Source: JBFFXF01 sp041569895
Lineage (GTDB): Bacteria > Planctomycetota > UBA8108 > JACQVS01
Assembly: GCA_041569895.1 (NCBI GenBank)
Contig: JBFFXF010000247.1
Coordinates: 1-11,542 of the forward strand
DNA: 11,542 bases
Direction of reading: 5' to 3'
The number at the start of each line of letters is the position of its first letter. Position 1 is the first letter of the stretch. A program made the position numbers and the translations under genes. Below are positions 1-8,207 of this stretch, piece after piece. A model generated the notes under the pieces. It was not told the origin of the DNA. It made no database searches and saw only the letters and a list, made by a program, of their open reading frames with translations.

Positions 1-11
1 CCCGGTCCACT

Positions 12-32
12 CGTCCTCGTCCTCGTCCTCGT
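12..32. repeat. CGTCCT hexamer tandem array (island 1)
   Basis: About three and a half copies of CGTCCT stand at the left edge. The reverse complement (AGGACG) is the unit that recurs at 5441-5463 in the clpB leader and begins the GAGGAC/GGGNAC array at 3635-3664, so the same word is used in three separate intergenic places. It is non-coding: nothing with a start and ribosome site reads through it, and it lies beyond the 3' end of the minus-strand DUF255 gene. Confidence 0.85.
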
Positions 33-44
33 TGAGACAGAGAC

Positions 45-76
45 AGAGAACAGAGATCAGAGAACAGAGATCAGAG
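45..76. repeat. AGAGAACAGAGATC 14-mer exact tandem repeat (island 1)
   Basis: Two exact tandem copies of the 14-mer AGAGAACAGAGATC (45-58, 59-72) are followed by a partial third, and a looser GAGACA repeat lies just before at 34-46. Read on the minus strand this is a CTCTGATCTCTGTT array. It is closely related to the CTCYGAY heptamer arrays at 3459-3528 and 11409-11475. Here it sits next to the hexamer array, as it does in those two islands. Confidence 0.85.
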
Positions 77-84
77 TCCGAGGT

Positions 85-194
85 CCGACTCCGATACCGA
101 TACCGATACCGACTCCGACTCCGATGACCGAGTCCGATTCCGACCCCGATTCCGATTCCGACCCCGACCCCGATTCCGACTCCGATTACCGATC
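85..194. repeat. Degenerate CCGAYN hexamer array (island 1)
   Basis: About 18 head-to-tail units have the form CCGA[C/T]N (CCGACT, CCGATA, CCGATT, CCGACC). The first four bases are nearly invariant, and almost all variation is at positions 5 and 6. The period is broken by one-base insertions, for example in the word CCGATGACCGA at 121-131. An open frame beginning at 124 would read this as a Ser-Asp-Pro repeat protein, but it continues antisense through the DUF255 gene and is not credible. The reverse complement (TCGGRN) fills 3524-3619, and the same orientation fills 11348-11408. Confidence 0.9.
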
Positions 195-214
195 GTGGCG
201 ATGCAGCGTCGTCA

Positions 215-250
215 CTCTGCGTAATCTGCTCAATCTGCGTAATCTGCGTT
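215..250. repeat. ATCTGCGTA nonamer array just after the DUF255 stop
   Basis: Four 9-bp units (CTCTGCGTA, ATCTGCTCA, ATCTGCGTA, ATCTGCGTT) end 5 bp from the stop codon of the minus-strand DUF255 gene. On the transcript strand the unit reads approximately TACGCAGAT. This period-9 family is seen only here in the window. No stem followed by a T-run is present, so a classical intrinsic terminator is not visible at this gene end. Confidence 0.8.
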
Positions 251-255
251 CCTCT

Positions 256-2421
256 TCAATTCCCCGAATCCAGGAACGCCCCCAGCTCCCCCGGCTGCTC
301 GATTCGCGTGAACTCGCCGTCGCCCCGTCGTGCGAAGGCTCGCACCTTGCCCTCGGTGGTGACGCCGAGGTCGATCGGCGCGAGCCACGGGACGAGCGCC
401 GCCCGTTCCTCCTTCTCCGCCGCGGTGGTGCGCACGACGGTGCGGTTCGGGAGGTAGCGGCGGTGGACCTCGCGGAGGAAGGCGCTGGCGTCGGGGCCGG
501 GCGGCCCGGCGATGACGACGTCGACGCGCGGGTGCAGCGCGTCCGCGGCGGCCTCGAGGAGCTCCGGGTGGCGCTCCGGGGCCTCCTCGAAGAGGCGCGC
601 GGCGAGGCGCGCCATCGTCTTCGCCCTGTCGGAGATCTCCGCGTCCCCGGTGTAGGCCGCGAGACGGTTCAGGCACGAGGCGGCGACCGAGTTCCCTGAC
701 GGGATGGCGCCGTCGTAGAACTCCTTGGTCGTGATGATCAACTTCTCGTGCCGCGGTCCGGTGTGGAAGAAGCCGCCCTTCTCGCCGTCCCAGAACTGGG
801 TGATCATCTCCAGGGCGAGACGCCTGGCGGAGGCGAGGTGGCGCTCGTCGAGGCCGGCCTCGTAGAGATCGAGCAGGGCCGTCGCCAGGAACGCGTGGTC
901 CTCGAAGTAGGCCGGATAGCGCGCCTCGCCCTCGCGCCAGCGATGCAGCAGCACGCCATCCCGGACGAGCCTCTTCTCGATGAAGTTCGCCGCGCCGCGC
1001 GCCACCTCGAGGTAGCGATCGTCGCCGGTCGCCTGGTGCGCGATCGCCATCGCCGAGATCGCGAACGCGTTCCAGTCGGTGAGCACCTTGTCGTCGAGGA
1101 GCGGCGGGATGCGCTTCGCCCTGGCAGCGAGCACCTCGAGACGCGCCTTCTCGAGCTCCGGGGCGATCTCCGCGACGTCCTTCTTGCGGTCCGCGGCGAG
1201 GTCCTCGAGCGACCTGGCGACATGGAGCACGGTCTTGCCGTGCTCGAAGTTGCCGCGCTCGGTTATCCCGTACCGCTCGGCGAAGAGAGCCGCGCGCTCC
1301 TTGCCGAGGATGGCGTCGACGTCGTTCCGATCGAAGACGTAATACTTCCCCTCCTCGCCCTCGCTGTCGGCATCCTCGGCCGAGTGGAAGCCGCCATCGG
1401 GATTGCGCATGCGCGTCAGCAGGTAGCCGAGGCTCTCCGTCGCGACCGTCAGGAATCGCTGCTCCCCCGTGAGGCGGAAGGCGTCGAGGTACGTGATCGG
1501 GATGAGGCAGTTGTCATAGAGCATCTTCTCGAAGTGCGGCACCAGCCATCGCCGGTCGGTGGCGTAGCGGTGAAACCCCTTGCCGACGTGGTCGAAGATG
1601 CCGCCATTCGCCATGGCGTCGAGCGTCGCCGTCGACATCTCGAGCGCCTGCGCCTCGCCGGTGAGTGACCGCCAGGCGAGGAGGAAGTCGATCGTCGAGG
1701 TGCGCGGGAACTTCGGCGCGTACCGCGGGGGATACCCGAACCCCCCGTGGGCCTGGTCGTACGTCCTCGAGATCTGCCGGAACCCGCGCTTGAGGTCCTC
1801 GAGCGTCGGCGCGCGCTCCATCGGCTCCGGGCCGACGTCCCGCTGCAGGTGCTTCGCGATGCGCTCGGCGTGTTCCACCACGTCCTGGCGCTCTTCCTTC
1901 CACACCTCGTCGAGGCGCTCGAGTATGGTCAGGAAGCCCATCCCCAGTCGCGGACTGTCTCGCGGCGGAAAGTACGTGCCGAGGAAGAACGGCTTGCCGT
2001 CGGGCGTCAGGAACGCGGAGAGCGGCCAGCCGCCGCGACCCTCCGTGGCCATCACGGCCGCCATGTAGACCTCGTCGACGTCGGGGCGCTCCTCGCGGTC
2101 GACCTTGATCGAGATGAAGTCCTGGTTGAGCTTCGCCGCGATCGCCTCGTCCTCGAACGACTCGCGCTCCATGACGTGACACCAGTGACACGTCGAGTAT
2201 CCGATGCTGAGGAAGACCGGCTTGTCCTGCTCGCGGGCGGCGCGGAACGCCTCCGGACCCCAGGGGTACCAGTTGACCGGGTTGTACGCGTGCTGGAGGA
2301 GGTAGGGGCTCTTCTCGTTGACGAGGCGGTTCGGCTTCTTCCCGGCGTGGCGTTCGCCCGCCTCCTCCGCCGATGCGGACGCGCAGAGGAGGGCTGCGAA
2401 CAGACAAGATACGAAGCGCAT
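256..2421 (-). CDS. Secreted DUF255 (YyaL/SSP411-type) thioredoxin-domain protein
   Basis: 721 residues, a normal length for the family (B. subtilis YyaL, human SPATA20), whose reaction is unsettled. Residues 1-18 look like a type I signal peptide with cleavage after Ala-Ser-Ala, so a periplasmic location is inferred. An N-terminal thioredoxin-like domain (about 30-190) has CHWC at 78-81, the hallmark KVDREERPDVDEVYM at 106-120 and GGWPLSAF at 130-137. The rest is an alpha/alpha-toroid, glycosidase-like domain with GGFG...APKFPR (226-240), GGIFDHVGKGFHRY (273-286), PHFEKMLYDN (295-304) and SAEDADSEGEEGKYYVF (347-363). Between GGFG and APKFP there is an extra YPPRY compared with the usual compact form. 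ATG at 2421 is preceded by GGAAGGAG at good spacing. It lies 46 bp after the dehydrogenase gene and is probably co-transcribed. The enzymatic role is unknown; the redox motif and hydrolase-like fold are the only clues. Confidence 0.95.
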   Translation of the reverse strand: MRFVSCLFAALLCASASAEEAGERHAGKKPNRLVNEKSPYLLQHAYNPVNWYPWGPEAFRAAREQDKPVFLSIGYSTCHWCHVMERESFEDEAIAAKLNQDFISIKVDREERPDVDEVYMAAVMATEGRGGWPLSAFLTPDGKPFFLGTYFPPRDSPRLGMGFLTILERLDEVWKEERQDVVEHAERIAKHLQRDVGPEPMERAPTLEDLKRGFRQISRTYDQAHGGFGYPPRYAPKFPRTSTIDFLLAWRSLTGEAQALEMSTATLDAMANGGIFDHVGKGFHRYATDRRWLVPHFEKMLYDNCLIPITYLDAFRLTGEQRFLTVATESLGYLLTRMRNPDGGFHSAEDADSEGEEGKYYVFDRNDVDAILGKERAALFAERYGITERGNFEHGKTVLHVARSLEDLAADRKKDVAEIAPELEKARLEVLAARAKRIPPLLDDKVLTDWNAFAISAMAIAHQATGDDRYLEVARGAANFIEKRLVRDGVLLHRWREGEARYPAYFEDHAFLATALLDLYEAGLDERHLASARRLALEMITQFWDGEKGGFFHTGPRHEKLIITTKEFYDGAIPSGNSVAASCLNRLAAYTGDAEISDRAKTMARLAARLFEEAPERHPELLEAAADALHPRVDVVIAGPPGPDASAFLREVHRRYLPNRTVVRTTAAEKEERAALVPWLAPIDLGVTTEGKVRAFARRGDGEFTRIEQPGELGAFLDSGN

Positions 2422-2467
2422 CGGCGACTCCTTCCGTCGTGAGGCTCGCGCCGCGGCCGTGCGGAGG

Positions 2468-3352
2468 TTACTCGGCGAAGCCGCCGAGCCGCTCGACCAC
2501 CTTGAACATCGCCTGCGTCCCGAGATCGCCCTCCCCGTGGGCCTGGTTCGACCGGAAGTACTGGTTCGCCAGGGCGGTTCCGGAGAGCGGCAGATCGAGC
2601 CGCCGCGCCGCGTCGAGCACGATGCCGAGGTCCTTCTGGATGAGGCGCACCATGAATCCGGGCGAGTAGTCGCCCTTGATGATCTGGGCGCCGAGGTTCT
2701 CGAGCGCCCACGAGTTCGCCGCGCCGCCGGTGACCACGCGGTGCATGAGCTCGAGATCGAGCCCCGACCGCTTCGCGAGCGCGATCGCCTCGCAGACGCC
2801 GATCATGTTCAGAGCGCAGAGGATCTGGTTGCACGCCTTGGTGACCTGCCCGGAGCCGCTCGGTCCGATGTGGGTGATCCGCTGCCCCATCGGCTCGAAG
2901 ACGTCCTTGACCCTCTCGAAGGCCGCCTTCTCGCCCCCGACCATGATGGTCAGTGTTCCCTTCTGCGCACCGATGTCCCCGCCGCTGACCGGCGCATCCA
3001 GGAACCCGATCCCCTTTTCCTTCAGTCGGGTCTCGATATCGCGCGTGACGTCGGGGGAGATCGTGCTCATGTCGATGATGACCGAGCCCTCGGGCGCGCC
3101 CTCCGCGGCGCCGTCCTCGCCGAAGATCACCGCCTCGACGTCGGGCGAGTCGGTGACGATGGTGATGATGATCTCCTTGCCCTCGGCGCATTCACGCGGC
3201 GAGCTCGCCTGCTTCGCGCCGGCGCTGACGACCTCCTTGCAACGAGAGGCGGTGCGGTTGTAGACGGTGACGTCGTACCCGGCGCGAAGGAGATGGAGCG
3301 ACATGGGACGTCCCATGATGCCCATCCCGATGAAGCCGACCTTCCTGGACAT
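2468..3352 (-). CDS. NAD(P)-dependent beta-hydroxyacid dehydrogenase (2-hydroxy-3-oxopropionate reductase-like)
   Basis: 294 residues, complete for the 3-hydroxyisobutyrate/tartronate-semialdehyde/glyoxylate reductase family of cytosolic oxidoreductases. The Rossmann motif GFIGMGIMG is at 6-14. YNRT at 31-34 follows the second strand, and its Arg suggests NADP(H) preference. The substrate loop DAPVSGG is at 119-125. GSGQVTKACNQ carries the catalytic Lys172 and Asn175, and QKDL with Lys240 completes the active site. Substrate cannot be decided by eye: tartronate semialdehyde, glyoxylate/succinic semialdehyde or hydroxyisobutyrate are all possible. I chose ATG at 3352 because GGGAG lies about 10 bases upstream. 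A GTG three codons earlier (3361) is in frame, but its ribosome site would be too close. It is the first gene of a likely two-gene unit with the DUF255 gene and has a strong-looking promoter at 3428-3457. Confidence 0.93.
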   Translation of the reverse strand: MSRKVGFIGMGIMGRPMSLHLLRAGYDVTVYNRTASRCKEVVSAGAKQASSPRECAEGKEIIITIVTDSPDVEAVIFGEDGAAEGAPEGSVIIDMSTISPDVTRDIETRLKEKGIGFLDAPVSGGDIGAQKGTLTIMVGGEKAAFERVKDVFEPMGQRITHIGPSGSGQVTKACNQILCALNMIGVCEAIALAKRSGLDLELMHRVVTGGAANSWALENLGAQIIKGDYSPGFMVRLIQKDLGIVLDAARRLDLPLSGTALANQYFRSNQAHGEGDLGTQAMFKVVERLGGFAE

Positions 3353-3427
3353 GCGCTGCACTCTCCCTTCCGGCTGTCGTTCTGTAATCCCTGTTTCAAT
3401 TCAGTCCGCCAAGACCCCGAACCGCTG

Positions 3428-3457
3428 ACTATACGCGGGGCCCCATTCTCGTGTCAA
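3428..3457 (-). promoter_or_regulatory. Sigma70-type promoter of the dehydrogenase-DUF255 unit
   Basis: On the minus strand a perfect TTGACA (3457-3452) is followed after 18 bp by TATAGT (3433-3428, five of six to consensus). This places a start site near 3421 and gives a leader of about 70 bases before the ATG at 3352. The 18-bp spacer contains the 8-bp perfect palindrome GGGGCCCC (3437-3444). The heptamer repeat array starts two bases upstream of the -35 box, so repeats occupy the usual UP-element position. Both the box quality and the position support this call. Confidence 0.75.
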
Positions 3458-3458
3458 A

Positions 3459-3528
3459 CCTCGGACCTCTGACCTCCGATCTCCGACCTCTGACCTCCGA
3501 CCTCTGGTCTCTGACCTCTGGTCTCGGT
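3459..3528. repeat. CCTCYGA heptamer array (island 2)
   Basis: Ten head-to-tail 7-bp units have the consensus [C/T]CTC[C/T/G]G[A/G] (for example CCTCTGA, CCTCCGA, TCTCCGA, CCTCTGG). Variation is nearly all transitions. The array borders the -35 box of the dehydrogenase promoter on one side and runs into a TCGGAA hexamer array on the other. The same family occurs at 11409-11475 and, as the reverse complement, at 45-76. Confidence 0.88.
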
Positions 3529-3619
3529 CATCGGAATCGGAATCGGAATCGGTCTCGGTCATCGGAATCGGGGTCGGAATCCGAGTCGGAGTCGGAATCG
3601 GAGTCGGTCATCGGACTCC
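3524..3619. repeat. Degenerate TCGGRN hexamer array (island 2)
   Basis: About 15 units of TCGGAA, TCGGAG, TCGGGG or TCGGTC are the reverse complement of the CCGAYN arrays at 85-194 and 11348-11408. The period is shifted three times by the same 11-bp word TCGGTCATCGG (3524-3534, 3555-3565, 3604-3614). Its reverse complement is also at 121-131. On the plus strand GG recurs every six bases. On the transcript of the neighbouring minus-strand FG-GAP gene the array would read as C-rich CCGAUU/CCGACU. Confidence 0.9.
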
Positions 3620-3634
3620 GCAACCAGACCCTTC

Positions 3635-3664
3635 GAGGACGGGAACGGGCACGGGAACGGGTAC
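3635..3664 (+). repeat. GAGGAC/GGGNAC hexamer array with G-quadruplex motif
   Basis: Five hexamers in register: GAGGAC, GGGAAC, GGGCAC, GGGAAC, GGGTAC. Positions 3641-3661 contain four GGG tracts each separated by three bases, a canonical three-tetrad G-quadruplex pattern (G3 N3 G3 N3 G3 N3 G3) on the plus strand. It lies 28 bp past the stop codon of the minus-strand FG-GAP gene, so the G-rich strand is the template for that gene's read-through. Related GGGCAC units begin at 11528 and continue out of the window. Confidence 0.85.
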
Positions 3665-3692
3665 GTTTTTGCAACGATGGGGTCGGATCCCG

Positions 3693-5252
3693 TCACTCCA
3701 CCGACACCAGACTCTCGTAGAGCGTCACCCAGTACGGGATCGGGGTCTGGCGGTCGGGGTCGAGGAGAAAGTTGCCGGCGACGACGTCGACGTCGCCGTC
3801 GCCGTCGAAGTCGCCGGCGTCGAGGGCGGGGTGGTCGCTCCAGATCGACTCGAGCGCGCGCGGCTCGAAGACGCCGCTCTCGACCTGCTCGAGCCAGAGG
3901 ATGGCGTCCGTGCGCAGCGGCTTGCGCACCTCCTCGACGGGGAAGTGCGGGATGAACGCCGAGACGAAGAGGTCGAGGTCGCCGTCGCCGTCGAAGTCGC
4001 CGGCGCGGACGCGATGGGCGCCCGGCATCGACACCAGGCGCCGATCCTCGAACGGAAACGCGCCGCGGTTCTCGAGCCACGACAGCCCGTGGTACGCCTT
4101 CGGCACGCCGTCGTCGAGCGCGTCGCCGTTGACGACCAGCAGGTCCTGGTCGCCGTCGCCATCGAGATCGACGACCTCCATGTTGGAGTAGCCCCAGTTC
4201 GGGTGACGCGGCGGGCCGATGGTCACCGGCCGGAACGACAGGCCGCCCCGGTTGACGAGCCCCACCACGGTCTCGAAGTGCTGCGCGAAGAGGACCGCGA
4301 GGTCCGGCCGTGAGTCCCCGTCGAGATCCGTGATGCGCGCCTGCACCGCGCCGGGACGCACGTCGACGAGGCGCGGCTGGAAGCGCGGCGTCCCCGGCGC
4401 GCCGACGTTCTCGAGGACCGTGACGTTGCCGGTCGTCCGCCAGCCGAAGATCGCCACGGCGAGGTCGAGGTCGCCGTCGCCATCGAGATCGCCGGCGTCG
4501 ACCTCGCTGACGCGACCGACGCCCTCGAGGAGAACGGACACCTCGAAGCGCTTTCCACTCACCTGCCGCGCCCAGATCACGCGGCCACGGTGGTGATCCG
4601 CGGGATCGAACGAGCCGAGATCCGAGATGACGAGGTCGCGCAGACCGTCGCCGTCGAGGTCGACGACGCGCGCGTGGGCGGGATGCGGCACGCGCGCCAG
4701 CAGGGAGAAGGGACGCCCGGTGTCGTTGATGCGCTGCAGCATGACGGCGCCGTGGCGCATCTCGCAGATCAGGATCGACGCGGGCTCATCGTCGAAGAGC
4801 CGGACGATCTCGACCGACGCGACGGCGGGCGTCGGCGGTGACTGCGGCGAGGGACGGTACTGGTGTCCGCGAAGCGGGGGCAGCGGGCCGATGCCGCCCG
4901 AGGCGACGCTCGGGAACCACGGCAGCTCCTCGGGCGCGCGGGCCTCGTACCACGCGACGGTCTCCTCGATTCCGAGCGGCGGTCCCTGGCCGGCGAGCGC
5001 GAACATCCGCGTCACCTCCGATCGCCACTTGCGGCGCGGCGTGCTGTCGGGGGGCGGGAAGAGGTGGCAGCTGGAGCAGAAGACACGCAGCCGCGTCTCG
5101 AGGTCGGCCCCGGCGAGGTCCGCCCCGGAAAGGGCCGCGGGGTCGGTCGGGCCGGCGCCCGGGCCCCCCGCTCGCGTCGCGAGAAACCAGATGACGCCGG
5201 CGGCGCCGAGGCACGTGGTGGCGATGAGCGCGACGCGCGGGGCCGCCTTCAC
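3693..5252 (-). CDS. Membrane-anchored FG-GAP/VCBS beta-propeller with one c-type heme motif
   Basis: 519 residues from the GTG at 5252. A Lys/Arg start and hydrophobic stretch (about 6-27) form a signal anchor or signal peptide. CSSCH at 59-63 is a covalent heme c attachment motif, embedded in a short cytochrome-like segment with Met83 downstream as a possible ligand. From about residue 150 six calcium-binding DxDGDG-type loops begin at 198, 255, 309, 362, 419 and 481, typical of FG-GAP/VCBS blades in a seven-bladed propeller. An exported, calcium-stabilised, possibly heme-bearing protein is inferred; partner and function are unknown. I prefer the GTG because GGAGGG precedes it and it gives a proper positively charged n-region. 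A TTG at 5312 would add 20 residues without a visible ribosome site. It is transcribed divergently from clpB, and its 3' end faces repeat island 2. Several blade loops are nearly identical at DNA level. Confidence 0.9.
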   Translation of the reverse strand: MKAAPRVALIATTCLGAAGVIWFLATRAGGPGAGPTDPAALSGADLAGADLETRLRVFCSSCHLFPPPDSTPRRKWRSEVTRMFALAGQGPPLGIEETVAWYEARAPEELPWFPSVASGGIGPLPPLRGHQYRPSPQSPPTPAVASVEIVRLFDDEPASILICEMRHGAVMLQRINDTGRPFSLLARVPHPAHARVVDLDGDGLRDLVISDLGSFDPADHHRGRVIWARQVSGKRFEVSVLLEGVGRVSEVDAGDLDGDGDLDLAVAIFGWRTTGNVTVLENVGAPGTPRFQPRLVDVRPGAVQARITDLDGDSRPDLAVLFAQHFETVVGLVNRGGLSFRPVTIGPPRHPNWGYSNMEVVDLDGDGDQDLLVVNGDALDDGVPKAYHGLSWLENRGAFPFEDRRLVSMPGAHRVRAGDFDGDGDLDLFVSAFIPHFPVEEVRKPLRTDAILWLEQVESGVFEPRALESIWSDHPALDAGDFDGDGDVDVVAGNFLLDPDRQTPIPYWVTLYESLVSVE

Positions 5253-5255
5253 GCG

Positions 5256-5261
5256 CCCTCC
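5256..5261 (-). promoter_or_regulatory. Ribosome binding site deciding the FG-GAP gene start
   Basis: Minus-strand GGAGGG stands three bases before the GTG at 5252. The spacing is short, but no comparable site precedes the upstream in-frame TTG at 5312. Starting here also puts Lys and Arg directly before the hydrophobic segment. Confidence 0.55.
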
Positions 5262-5358
5262 AGTGGCGGCCAGGACGATTCCCTGTCGCGCTGCCAGAGA
5301 GTTTCCCGCCAATTTGGCAGGCGGAGCCGTGGCACACGCAGATGAGAGGTTCTAAACA

Positions 5359-5373
5359 TCTATATAATAGATA
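5359..5373. promoter_or_regulatory. AT-rich inverted repeat in the divergent clpB / FG-GAP promoter region
   Basis: ATCTATATAATAGAT is a 6-bp perfect inverted repeat with a 3-bp centre, in a strikingly AT-rich patch (about 5352-5378) of otherwise GC-rich DNA. It contains TATAAT (5363-5368) on the plus strand and TATTAT on the minus strand, so it could supply the -10 element for either or both divergent genes, or be an operator. I find no good -35 box at 16-18 bp on either strand, and no CIRCE, HAIR or sigma32 consensus for clpB heat regulation. Confidence 0.4.
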
Positions 5374-5440
5374 CTTATGGGGCAGCTGCTGGTGGTTGGC
5401 ACCCGATGTGCACTCTCCTCTCACGGTCGCGTGTCGAGTC

Positions 5441-5463
5441 CGAGGACGAGGACGAGGACGAGA
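5441..5463. repeat. GAGGAC hexamer array in the clpB leader (island 3)
   Basis: Three and a half copies of GAGGAC lie about 60 bp upstream of the clpB start. It is the reverse complement of the array at 12-32. Because it falls between the AT-rich patch and the ribosome site, it would be transcribed in the clpB 5' leader if the patch is the promoter. Translating it from the upstream ATG at 5377 gives an Arg-Thr repeat, which argues against that longer start. Confidence 0.8.
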
Positions 5464-5505
5464 GTAGGATACGGGCCACGGGAGAGATTTGAAGCAGGAT
5501 TTGAC

Positions 5506-5510
5506 GGAGG
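5506..5510 (+). promoter_or_regulatory. Ribosome binding site deciding the clpB start
   Basis: GGAGG lies 10 bases before ATG at 5521. The protein from that ATG begins MDLNRFTTRAQQAL, the usual ClpB N-terminus, so the in-frame ATG at 5377 (48 extra residues read from repeat DNA) is not the start. Confidence 0.8.
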
Positions 5511-5520
5511 AAGCGATCTG

Positions 5521-8166
<2,646 letters not shown>

Positions 8167-8207
8167 GCGCCGGCGTCGCCTCACGGTCTCTGTCCCAGGC
8201 GTGGCAC

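Noticed and set aside
85..194. CRISPR array
   Set aside because: The repeats are direct 6-mers without unique spacers, and no cas gene is present.
124..699. Open frame encoding a Ser-Asp-Pro repeat, resembling an SD-repeat adhesin
   Set aside because: It is the hexamer array in translation, then runs antisense through the DUF255 gene. It has no signal peptide or ribosome site.
748..1668. Plus-strand open frame opposite the DUF255 gene
   Set aside because: The DUF255 protein on the minus strand carries all hallmark motifs. The plus frame is a GC-driven shadow.
2318..3472. Plus-strand open frame opposite the dehydrogenase gene
   Set aside because: The dehydrogenase on the minus strand is complete with catalytic residues. 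The plus frame shows no recognisable motif.
5253..5312. TTG start adding 20 residues to the FG-GAP protein
   Set aside because: There is no ribosome site in front of it, and the GTG at 5252 has GGAGGG and gives a normal charged n-region before the hydrophobic segment. It remains possible at low probability.
5377..5520. Upstream ATG extending ClpB by 48 residues
   Set aside because: The extension translates the GAGGAC repeat and shows no ClpB similarity. GGAGG before the ATG at 5521 and the standard N-terminus settle the shorter start.
5381..5520. CIRCE (HrcA) or HAIR (HspR) operator for clpB
   Set aside because: Only a short GCACTC fragment is present at 5410-5415, with no correctly spaced inverted partner.
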